DNA of 64,000 nt from Rhodoferax sp. AJA081-3 (GTDB lineage: Bacteria > Pseudomonadota > Gammaproteobacteria > Burkholderiales > Burkholderiaceae_C), in assembly GCF_017798165.1 (NCBI RefSeq), contig NZ_CP059068.1:3038001-3102000 (forward strand). The letters run 5' to 3'. Below are positions 26,600 through 35,810 of this stretch, one piece after another. The notes below the pieces were generated by a model, which saw nothing but the letters and a program-made list of their open reading frames with translations, did not search any database and was not told the DNA's origin. How positions within the stretch are numbered: position 1 is the stretch's first letter; every line of letters begins with the position of its first letter. Position numbers and translations under genes: made by a program.

Positions 26600-27343
26600 T
26601 CATTGGCGGTTTCCTGGATTGCGGGGAACGTACGTGGCCGGAGGCGCATCTGGAAGGCCCAGCGAGAGGACGGCCTTAGCGCCCGCGAGCTTCGAGGCGA
26701 GCGTCAACCCTTCCGGTTTTCCTTGCCGGGCTGGAAGCTTGCTAGCCAGATATCCTGCATGGCTGATGAGTAGAAGCACAACGAGCGTCTCGTTGAATTC
26801 AGGTAGCGCCGTCATGGCTGCACCCAGTTTCTTGATGTGACTGGCGGCGAGGGACACGTACGCTGTCACAAGAATCAACGTGAACCAGAAGTTCTGGAAC
26901 TTTGTGATATCTATAGTCCTGTCCGCTAGCTCACCCTCTTCGACAAGAAAGACCTGAGAAAAGTGAGGGCGGTCCGACGCGTCGCTGGCAGCGATCCGCT
27001 CGGGAGCCTGCATGTCCTTGGTGGACTTCACGACAATCGCGCCCGCGGTTGATGCGATGCTGATGCCCATGACCGCGAGCAACGAAGGAGGGATTGAGAA
27101 TGAGAGCGCATCGGCAACTCCAGCCAAGAGCCGGCCAGCCGTAACACCTGCAATAAGCGGGATGACGACAAATGTCCAAAGCACCATCTGCAGGTGAGAC
27201 AGGCTGAACCGGCCCCGAGCATCAATGAGCAGCCCGAGGACGCTACCACGTACGATTGCGCCGAGGTACGCTGCAGCAAGTAACATGGTCAGCGTTGCCA
27301 CTGCCCATGCCCAGTAGATAGTTACGATGCTCGCCTCCCGCAA
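26600..27343 (-). CDS. Tc-operon membrane protein of unknown function
   Basis: About 247 residues with at least four transmembrane segments: ATLTMLLAAAYLGAIV, MVLWTFVVIPLIAGVTAG, LLAVMGISIASTAGAIVV and FWFTLILVTAYVSLAAS, and a weaker one near LVVLLLISHAGYL. The segment GRFSLSHLQMVLWTFVV is a pattern I recall from uncharacterised membrane proteins encoded near large toxin-like or repeat proteins, but I cannot name a family. The frame opens with TTG at 27343; a GTG at 27301 is an alternative, and no ribosome-binding site decides. It precedes the TcA-like gene in the same orientation, so it may anchor, export or respond to the toxin complex. Confidence 0.65.
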   Translation of the reverse strand: MREASIVTIYWAWAVATLTMLLAAAYLGAIVRGSVLGLLIDARGRFSLSHLQMVLWTFVVIPLIAGVTAGRLLAGVADALSFSIPPSLLAVMGISIASTAGAIVVKSTKDMQAPERIAASDASDRPHFSQVFLVEEGELADRTIDITKFQNFWFTLILVTAYVSLAASHIKKLGAAMTALPEFNETLVVLLLISHAGYLASKLPARQGKPEGLTLASKLAGAKAVLSLGLPDAPPATYVPRNPGNRQ

Positions 27344-27656
27344 GTGTGCGCATGCCGCAGCACTATCCGACCAACGTTACAGAGTTTGATCGATGCGCCG
27401 AGCTAGTGCGTTGCCGAGTGTGGTCGAGATGACCGAGATTTGTCAAGTCCTCCAATTCATACATAAACGCAACCCATTCAATCGGGTTTTCTCGCTTGGA
27501 AAGCATGGACATTTGTCTAGAGTGAGGCAATGCGATTTTGCCACCTTGCTTAAAGACCGCCGTCGCCCCACCAAAGACGTCCAGAAGTCACCTCAGTTTT
27601 TGATCATTCAATGTCGGCTTCGAGGCGCCGAATTCGCACTAGCCTACTTCTGATTT

Positions 27657-27688
27657 GGGTCGTTATGTAGAGCTCTACATAACGACCC
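27657..27688. repeat. Perfect 32-bp palindrome
   Basis: The arm GGGTCGTTATGTAGAG is followed immediately by its exact reverse complement with no loop. It overlaps the left edge of the neighbouring inverted-repeat element by six bases. Two element ends lying head to head would look like this. Confidence 0.9.
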
Positions 27689-28027
27689 CTATGCACAGAT
27701 CTCAACTATGTGTAGTTTGCGGCCCAGACGGGAGCCACGTCGACGGACGAATAGACGGTGTGCCCGTCGCAGCTATGCATAGTTTTCGCGCTCTCCCACC
27801 GTCGATGCCAGTGGAAGCACAGGACCTCAAGCCCCCCGCCATTAACCCAGCAGTTCCCCGCACCCTGGGAAAAGATGCAGCAGGTCCGCCCCGGCATCGG
27901 TTCACCTGGAACTGGGCTGGAGCCTTGTCTCAGCCTGTGGCGCGGAAACTATGTGTAGGCCTGCAAGCGCCCTGCAACCGAGGGCGCCACCAAACTTGTC
28001 ATAATTGAGATCTGTGCATAGGGGTCG
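27683..28027. mobile_element. MITE-like element with 23-bp inverted repeats
   Basis: The ends 27683-27705 (CGACCCCTATGCACAG...) and 28005-28027 are perfect reverse complements over 23 bp and enclose a total of 345 bp. Inside, AACTATGTGTAG occurs twice in direct orientation (27704-27715 and 27947-27958), and a related CTATGCATAG lies at 27773-27782. No transposase fits inside. I see no clear target duplication. It may be a miniature element mobilised in trans. Confidence 0.65.
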
Positions 28028-28195
28028 AGAGCAGCCATCTATCTTGACGATGGTTTAGCGCTCCTTTGTTGAACACTCAGATCAGATCAAACAGGCTGGT
28101 CAGCAATTTCCAGAATATGCACTGAAATACGCGTCTACCCCGGCGAGAGCAATCTACCCGCATAAACTTGTCAGCGGCACGTTCAACGCAGTGGT

Positions 28196-28274
28196 GACAC
28201 TAACTTTGGCACATTGATAGGTTTTTGACATTAATCGTGGCGTGCTCCAAAAATGCTGCGCCAAAGTTAGTGTC
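28196..28274. repeat. Right subterminal end-type repeats
   Basis: Three copies of the terminal core lie close to the right end: GACACTAACTTTGG at 28196-28209, a weaker GACATTAATCGTGG at 28227-28240, and CCAAAGTTAGTGTC (opposite orientation) at 28261-28274. The terminal copy follows at 28304. Clusters of this kind are binding sites for TnsB-like transposases in Tn7-type elements. Confidence 0.75.
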
Positions 28275-28303
28275 TAAGTCATTGACTTTATTGACCTAGC
28301 TCC

Positions 28304-28326
28304 GACACCAACTTTGGATGCCTACA
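28304..28326 (-). repeat. Right terminal inverted repeat of the island
   Basis: Ends TTTGGATGCCTACA on the plus strand, the reverse complement of the left end except at two positions. The GGGGG target duplication follows at 28327-28331. Confidence 0.92.
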
Positions 28327-29237
28327 GGGGGTGAACCCCCACCCACCAGGGCCACGGCACTGGCCGAGTGGTGCGGCGAGCAGGTGGGCCGCACGCCCCA
28401 GTTGGTGATGGAGAACCGGCCATTCAGGCTGCCGATGGCGGCGCTTTGCAGAGCCTCGTCACAGGACATGGGCGGCAACAAACCGGCAAAACGCTGGGCC
28501 AACATGGACTTGCCCGAACCCGGCGGCCCGACCAGCAGCGCGCTGTGGCCACCCGCCGCCGCAATCTCCAGCGCACGTTTGGCACCGGCCTGGCCTTTCA
28601 CATCGGCCATATCCGGCCAATGGCCCACGCGGGCCTGCAGCAGATCGGGGACTATGCGTGCCCAGCCGTCATCGGCCGGCGCGATGTCGTTCGCTGCCAG
28701 GGCGTCCAGAGCGGCACCCGCAGGCACAAACTGCCGCACCACATCCAGCAGATGCCGCGCGCGGTAGACCTCGGAGCCTGGCACCAGGGCCGCTTCTTCG
28801 GCATTGCCCGGTGGCAGCACCAGGCGGGTGGCCACCTTGCCGGTGTGCAGGGCCAACGCCATGGCCAGGGCGCCCCGCACCGGGTGCAGGGCACCGGTCA
28901 GGGACAGCTCTCCGGCAAATTCGTACTGGGCCAGTTGCGCGCCGTCAATCTGCCCGCTGGCGGCCAGAATGCCCAGTGCAATGGGCAAGTCCAACCGACC
29001 CGAATCCTTGGGCAGGTCGGCCGGCGCCAGGTTGACGGTGATGCGTTGGTTGTGGGGGAAGGTGAGCCCGGCGTTCTGGATGGCACAGCGCACCCGCTCC
29101 CGCGCCTCCTTGACTTCCACGTCCGCCAAACCCACCAGCGTGAAGCTGGGCAGGCCATTGGCCAGGTGCACTTCTACCGTGACCTTGGCCGCGTCCAGCC
29201 CCCGCAGAGCCCGGCTCTGCACCAAAGATAAGCCCAT
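28327..29237 (-). pseudogene. comM: comM (YifB family ATPase), 5' part cut off by the island
   Basis: N-terminal part of ComM: MGLSLVQSRALRGLDA start, VHLANGLPSFTLVGLADVEV, KDSGRLDLPIALGILAASGQ, and the AAA domain with Walker A LLVGPPGSGKSMLAQR, ending at VGGGSPP. The ATG at 29237 has AGAAGG upstream. Translation would run a few codons into the island and stop, giving a protein without Walker B and the C-terminal domain. The cut is in the motif just before the conserved AHNGVLFLDE. Confidence 0.93.
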
Positions 29238-29388
29238 TTCGCCTTCTCCCAAAACAGTGCGCACCGTATTGACTTGTCCCCAAATCGGTGCATACTTTTG
29301 TTTAATACCTGTTTATCTATACAGCAAGCATAACGCGTTGTGCGCGCCGTGGTGGACGTATTCGCAGTGTTGGTGCAGAAAAAAGCAA

Positions 29389-29405
29389 TGGCATACATCC
29401 TGCTT
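29389..29405 (+). promoter_or_regulatory. Sigma-54 promoter for torF-glnK-amtB
   Basis: TGGCATACATCCTGCTT has the required GG and GC pairs exactly ten bases apart and fits the -24/-12 consensus well. The predicted transcript start falls about 27 bases before the ATG at 29442. Half-sites reading GGTGCA lie upstream near 29285 and 29372 and could bind NtrC. Nitrogen-limitation control of glnK-amtB by NtrC and sigma-54 is well established in proteobacteria. Confidence 0.7.
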
Positions 29406-29441
29406 AGGTGGTACATCCCGCAACCCTTCAGGACTATCCCC

Positions 29442-32099
<2,658 letters not shown>

Positions 32100-32140
32100 T
32101 CCGGTTTCTCCCAGCGCAGTGCACGCTGCGCAAGCCATCA

Positions 32141-32180
32141 GGCCCTTGGTAACCAACTGGTTCCCAGGGGCCTTTTTTTT
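32141..32180 (+). terminator. Rho-independent terminator after amtB
   Basis: An imperfect hairpin (GGCCCTTGGTAACC pairing with GGTTCCCAGGGGCC) is followed by eight T residues, 45 bases after the amtB stop. Confidence 0.8.
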
Positions 32181-32206
32181 GGGCCGCTTGGGCGCACAAT
32201 TTGGGG

Positions 32207-33070
32207 ATGCAAAACCCCCTTACCTTGCGCAACGCAGACCTCGTATGCGACCTCAAACCCGAGCTGGGTGGCTGCATCGCTGGTCTGTGGTTCAGTGGCA
32301 TCCCGGTGCTGCGCTCCACACCTGCGCACGAACTCCATTCGGTGCGCCAGGCTGGCAGTTACCCGCTGGTGCCGTTTTCCAACCGTGTCAGCCAGGCCAC
32401 CCTGCAGTGGCAGGGCACGGACCACCCGCTGGTACAAAACTGGGCGCCCGACCCACACGCCATCCACGGTGTGGGCTGGGAGCGGCCCTGGGCGGTGCTG
32501 GAGGCCAGCGACACGTTTGCACTGCTGGCATATGAACACAAGGCCGATGCATCCTGGCCCTTTGACTTCGATTGTTCGCAGGCCTTCAAACTCGAAGCCA
32601 ACGCCCTGGAGTTGTCGCTGAGCATCACCAACCAGTCGGCCCTGGCTGTTCCCGTGGGCCTGGGCTGGCATCCTTTCTTTGTCAAACGGCCCGACAGCCA
32701 CATTCAGTTCGACGCCACTGGCCGCTGGGAGATGGGGCATGACAAGCTGCCCACCTACCGTGCGCCCAGTACGGGCATCAGCGCACCCTGCACCACACTG
32801 GACGTGGACCATTGTTTTGACGGCTGGGCCGGTGCGGTGCAGTTGCGCGACAGCGTGCTGGCCATACGCGTGACCTCCGGCCTGAGCCGCCTGGTGGTCT
32901 ACAGCACACCCACCAGCGACAGCATTGCCATCGAGCCCGTCAGCCATGTGAACAACGCCGTCAACCGCATGGCCCAAACGGGCGCCAGCGCAGAAGACCT
33001 GGGTGTGTGCATCCTGCAGGCCGGTCAAACTTTTTCCAGCGCAATGCGCATCGAAGTGGAACACGCATGA
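32207..33070 (+). CDS. Aldose 1-epimerase family protein
   Basis: A 287-residue galactose mutarotase-fold protein. Visible motifs are the N-terminal LKPELGGCIAGL, PLVPFSNRV (family N-R), AIHGVGWERPW with the catalytic-type His, GLGWHPFF with the second His, and the late VYSTPTSDSIAIEPVSH with the Glu that serves as base in the family. It interconverts alpha and beta anomers of a sugar; which sugar cannot be told. Its stop overlaps the start of the following SMP-30 gene by ATGA, so both probably serve one sugar-catabolic route. The ATG at 32207 is used instead of a TTG six bases earlier. Confidence 0.82.
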   Translation: MQNPLTLRNADLVCDLKPELGGCIAGLWFSGIPVLRSTPAHELHSVRQAGSYPLVPFSNRVSQATLQWQGTDHPLVQNWAPDPHAIHGVGWERPWAVLEASDTFALLAYEHKADASWPFDFDCSQAFKLEANALELSLSITNQSALAVPVGLGWHPFFVKRPDSHIQFDATGRWEMGHDKLPTYRAPSTGISAPCTTLDVDHCFDGWAGAVQLRDSVLAIRVTSGLSRLVVYSTPTSDSIAIEPVSHVNNAVNRMAQTGASAEDLGVCILQAGQTFSSAMRIEVEHA

Positions 33071-34041
33071 CAACACCATTACAAACAACACCGCAGACCT
33101 TGGCCCTGGATTGGCAGCCCGTTTGCCCCGACACGTTTCAGCTGGGCGAATCCCCCTTTTGGCACCCGCAGGAGCAGACCCTGTATTGGGTGGATATTCC
33201 CGGCCAGAAGTTGTGCCGCGCCAATGTGTACATGGGCACGGTTGACAGCTGGGACATGCCCTGCGAGCCCGGTTGTATAGCCCCCGCCACCAGCGGCGGC
33301 CTGGTCATTGCGCGGCGCGATGGTGTGTTCCGCGCGCGGGAGTGGCGCGGTGCGCTGGAGCTCATCACCACCCTGCCCTATGACACGGCAGCCGTGCGTG
33401 CCAACGACGGCAAGTGTGACGCACTGGGCCGCTTCTGGGTGGGCACCATCGACGAGCCCAAGGCCAGCATGGCGGGCGCCTTGTACTCTATTGATTGCCG
33501 CGGGGGCCGCACACCGTTGGTCACACAACACGCAGGTGACGCCCTGACCGGCAACGGCCTGGGCTGGAGCCCGGACGGGCGCACCACCTACTGGTCGGAC
33601 ACACCCAACCACGTCATCCACGCCTGGGATTTTGGTGTGCTGGCCAATGGGCTGAGCGCGCACCGCATCTTCCAGCAACTGCCACCCAAACCGGCCGACT
33701 GGCAGTGGGATGCGCCGCGCGGCACCAACGGCCTGCCCGCCTACCGGGGCCGGCCCGACGGGGCCGCGGTGGATGTGGAGGGCAACTACTATGCCGCCAT
33801 GTTTGAAGGCCAGCGCATCTGCAAATTTGCGCCCGACGGCCGCCTGCTGGCCGAGATACCGGTGCCCGCCATGTGCCCCACCATGCCCTGCCTGGGTGGA
33901 GAAGATGGCAAAGCACTCTATGTAACCACGGCCCGCTACAAGCGCAGTGCGGCCGAGTTGGCAGCGTTCCCCCTGTCCGGCAGTGTGTTCTCCACGCGGG
34001 TGGATGTGCCCGGCCTGCCAGTCAACGCCTTCGCGGACTGA
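33067..34041 (+). CDS. SMP-30/gluconolactonase family protein
   Basis: A 324-residue six-bladed propeller of the SMP-30/regucalcin/lactonase family. Metal-site motifs are visible: LGESPFWHPQEQTLYWVDIPG with the first Glu, RANDGKCDALGRFWVGT with the Asn-Asp, LTGNGLGWSPDGRTTYWSDT, and RPDGAAVDVEGNYYAA with the conserved Asp. Members hydrolyse sugar lactones such as glucono- or galactonolactone. It is coupled to the aldose epimerase gene, which fits oxidation of an aldose to a lactone and then an acid. Confidence 0.85.
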   Translation: MTTPLQTTPQTLALDWQPVCPDTFQLGESPFWHPQEQTLYWVDIPGQKLCRANVYMGTVDSWDMPCEPGCIAPATSGGLVIARRDGVFRAREWRGALELITTLPYDTAAVRANDGKCDALGRFWVGTIDEPKASMAGALYSIDCRGGRTPLVTQHAGDALTGNGLGWSPDGRTTYWSDTPNHVIHAWDFGVLANGLSAHRIFQQLPPKPADWQWDAPRGTNGLPAYRGRPDGAAVDVEGNYYAAMFEGQRICKFAPDGRLLAEIPVPAMCPTMPCLGGEDGKALYVTTARYKRSAAELAAFPLSGSVFSTRVDVPGLPVNAFAD

Positions 34042-34068
34042 ATCTGGGGAGCGTGGGGGCTATCCTAT

Positions 34069-34428
34069 CTACTCTTGCTGCGGCTCGGGCGCCGTGCGAA
34101 TGGTGTCGCGGCCGTGGCGGTCTTTGACACGGCCCAGCTCGGTATCCAGCAGGCGCACCAGCTTGTCGACCGCGTTGATAAAGGCGCCGGCCATTTTGTC
34201 GGCTTCGGCGGTGACCGATACCGGCGGGCGTCCGGCCACGCGGGCCTCCAGCCGGCAGCGTTTGTCATGGATGCCAGACTTGCCGCCATCCACATCGCTC
34301 AAAAAAACTTCGAGGCGGGTGATGCTGTCGCGCAAGCGGGCCAGTCGGCTGTTGGCTTCGTCCTGTACCCACTGGGCCAAGGATTCGCTGCCGTGGATAT
34401 GGTCGTCGGTATTGACTAGTACTTGCAT
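34069..34428 (-). CDS. HPF/RaiA-type ribosome hibernation factor-like protein
   Basis: A 119-residue protein (MQVLVNTDDHIHGSESLAQW start) with the beta-alpha-beta-beta-beta-alpha pattern of the ribosome-associated HPF/YfiA (sigma-54 modulation) family: RLARLRDSITRLEVFLSDVD, CRLEARVAGRPPVSVTAEAD, AFINAVDKLVRLLDTELGR. It is a short-form or diverged member, since the N-terminus lacks the usual GRHxxVT motif. An AAGGGG lies seven bases before the ATG. It converges on the SMP-30 gene, with a partial GGGGGCTA-type repeat in the 27-base gap. Confidence 0.7.
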   Translation of the reverse strand: MQVLVNTDDHIHGSESLAQWVQDEANSRLARLRDSITRLEVFLSDVDGGKSGIHDKRCRLEARVAGRPPVSVTAEADKMAGAFINAVDKLVRLLDTELGRVKDRHGRDTIRTAPEPQQE

Positions 34429-34612
34429 GTGGTTTCCCCTTGCTGCTGGTGTTGTGCGGGAATAGCCCCGGCTGGCCTGAACTCTAGGGCGAGGCAGGCG
34501 CGGTGACCGTGTGGTGGCGCACAGCGTGAGCGGTGCAGCATCAAAATTTTTGCGGGCCGGGGCTTCAAAAAATTCACGCCGCTGGGCCGGTGCCACCGCT
34601 ACTATGCACGGC

Positions 34613-35773
34613 ATGCAGACCACCATGGCCCAGACACTCCACACCCTCACCGACCAGATACGCGCCGCAGCGGCCGACGGCACGGCACTGCGCATCCGCG
34701 GCGGGGGCAGCAAGGATTTTTATGGCAACAGCTTGAAAGGCGAACTGCTGGACACCCGCGGCCTGAACGGCATCCTGAGTTACGAACCCTCCGAACTGGT
34801 GGTGACCGTGGCGGCTGGCACACCCCTGGCCGAACTGGAAGCCGTGCTGGCGGAGCGCGGCCAGTGCCTGGCCTTTGAGCCCCCCCACTTCCACTGGTCC
34901 CCCGGTAACAGCGGCACCACGGTCGGAGGCATGGTGGCCGCCGGTCTGAGCGGCCCGGCCCGCGCCAGTGCCGGCGCCGTGCGCGAATATGTGTTGGGCC
35001 TCCACATGGTCAATGGTCTAGGTGAACACCTGGTGTTCGGCGGCCAGGTCATGAAAAACGTGGCGGGGTATGACGTGTCCCGCATGATGGCAGGCAGCAT
35101 GGGCACGCTGGGGCTGATCACCCAGGTGTCGCTGAAAGTCTTGCCGGTGGCACCGGCCGAAGCCACACTGGTGTTTGCACTGGACCAGGCCCGCGCGCTG
35201 GAGTGCCTGCACACTTGGGGCGGCCAGCCCCTGCCGCTGAACGCCAGTTGCTGGATACATGACAACACGGCCAGCCCCGCCGGGCAAGACCTGCTCTTTG
35301 TGCGACTGCGCGGCGCCGTGGCGGCCGTGGAAGCCGCCTGCCAGAAGATGCTGACCGAACAAACGGGCCAGCGCATGGACAACACCCAGGCCCAGGGTGA
35401 CTGGGCCTTGTGCCGCGACCAGCAACTGCCCTTCTTCCAGCGCCCGGCCGACCCCGCGCTGGCCCTGTGGCGCATCAGCGTGGCACAAACCGCACCGGCA
35501 TTCGATACCCTGCCCTGGCCCCAGATGGTGGAGTGGCACGGCGGCCTGCGCTGGCTGTGGGCGCCGGTGGATGCAGGCGCACAGCTGCATACCCTGGCAC
35601 AAGCCCATGGCGGAAATGCTACTGTTTTTATAGCGTATTTGTCAGATTTGACGGGGGCTAGAGGCCCATTTTCCATAAATGACCCGGCCCAAATGGCCAT
35701 CCAGCAGCGACTCAAGCAGAGCCTGGACCCCCACCGCATATTCAACCCCCAGCGCCTGTTCCCCGCCTGGTAA
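34613..35773 (+). CDS. glcE: Glycolate oxidase FAD-binding subunit GlcE
   Basis: A 386-residue FAD_binding_4 protein: LRIRGGGSKDFYG, ELVVTVAAGTPLAELEAVL, the FAD loop SPGNSGTTVGGMVAAGLSGP, GGQVMKNVAGYDVSRMMAGS and GTLGLITQVSLK, ending in LDPHRIFNPQRLFPAW. It is the second FAD subunit of the GlcDEF glycolate dehydrogenase complex. Start candidates are ATG 34604, 34613 and 34625; none has a strong ribosome-binding site. Near the C-terminus, codons for ATVFIAYLSDLTGARG coincide with a copy of the dispersed GGGGGCTAGAG repeat. glcF follows 37 bases downstream. Confidence 0.88.
   Translation: MQTTMAQTLHTLTDQIRAAAADGTALRIRGGGSKDFYGNSLKGELLDTRGLNGILSYEPSELVVTVAAGTPLAELEAVLAERGQCLAFEPPHFHWSPGNSGTTVGGMVAAGLSGPARASAGAVREYVLGLHMVNGLGEHLVFGGQVMKNVAGYDVSRMMAGSMGTLGLITQVSLKVLPVAPAEATLVFALDQARALECLHTWGGQPLPLNASCWIHDNTASPAGQDLLFVRLRGAVAAVEAACQKMLTEQTGQRMDNTQAQGDWALCRDQQLPFFQRPADPALALWRISVAQTAPAFDTLPWPQMVEWHGGLRWLWAPVDAGAQLHTLAQAHGGNATVFIAYLSDLTGARGPFSINDPAQMAIQQRLKQSLDPHRIFNPQRLFPAW
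35614..35667 (+). repeat. GGGGGCTAGAG dispersed repeat, copy 2 (inside glcE)
   Basis: AATGCTACT, then ATAGC, then GACGGGGGCTAGAGGCC, lying wholly inside the glcE coding sequence and in frame with it (GCT is Ala, ATA-GCG is Ile-Ala, GGG-GCT is Gly-Ala). Confidence 0.75.
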
Positions 35774-35810
35774 GGCTGGTACGCCGACACACGAGGCCAC
35801 GGACCCACCC

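Larger units (their letters stand above)
27344..28303. other. Island right subterminal region, no clear gene
   Basis: About 960 bases. It contains a 32-bp palindrome, a 345-bp inverted-repeat element and several end-type repeats. A plus-strand frame at 27393-27653 (86 codons) has no recognisable domain. No transposition gene is visible on either strand. Confidence 0.6.
9539..28326. mobile_element. Tn7-like non-autonomous island inserted in comM
   Basis: An 18,788-bp element is bounded by 23-bp inverted repeats that begin TGTAGG and match at 21 of 23 positions. It is flanked by identical GGGGG pentamers (9534-9538 and 28327-28331). Removal restores the comM reading frame. Five-base duplications, TG...CA ends and repeated subterminal motifs are features of the Tn7, Tn5053/Tn402 and Tn6022/AbaR transposon groups, and comM is a known target of the AbaR-type islands of Acinetobacter. 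No DDE transposase, TnsC/TniB ATPase or TniQ/TnsD gene is recognisable inside, so the element probably moved with proteins supplied in trans or has lost its own. Cargo: Tc-like toxin operon, kinase pair, HD hydrolase, IS3 fragment, MITE-like element. Confidence 0.9.

Noticed and set aside
27655..28008. A 117-codon plus-strand frame through the MITE-like element, ending CNRGRHQTCHN
   Set aside because: It depends on the inverted-repeat element for most of its length and has no known domain; the opposite strand is equally open.
27360..28300. CRISPR-like repeats in the right part of the island
   Set aside because: The repeated motifs are few, unevenly spaced and in both orientations; they are transposon-end sites and an inverted-repeat element, with no cas genes nearby.
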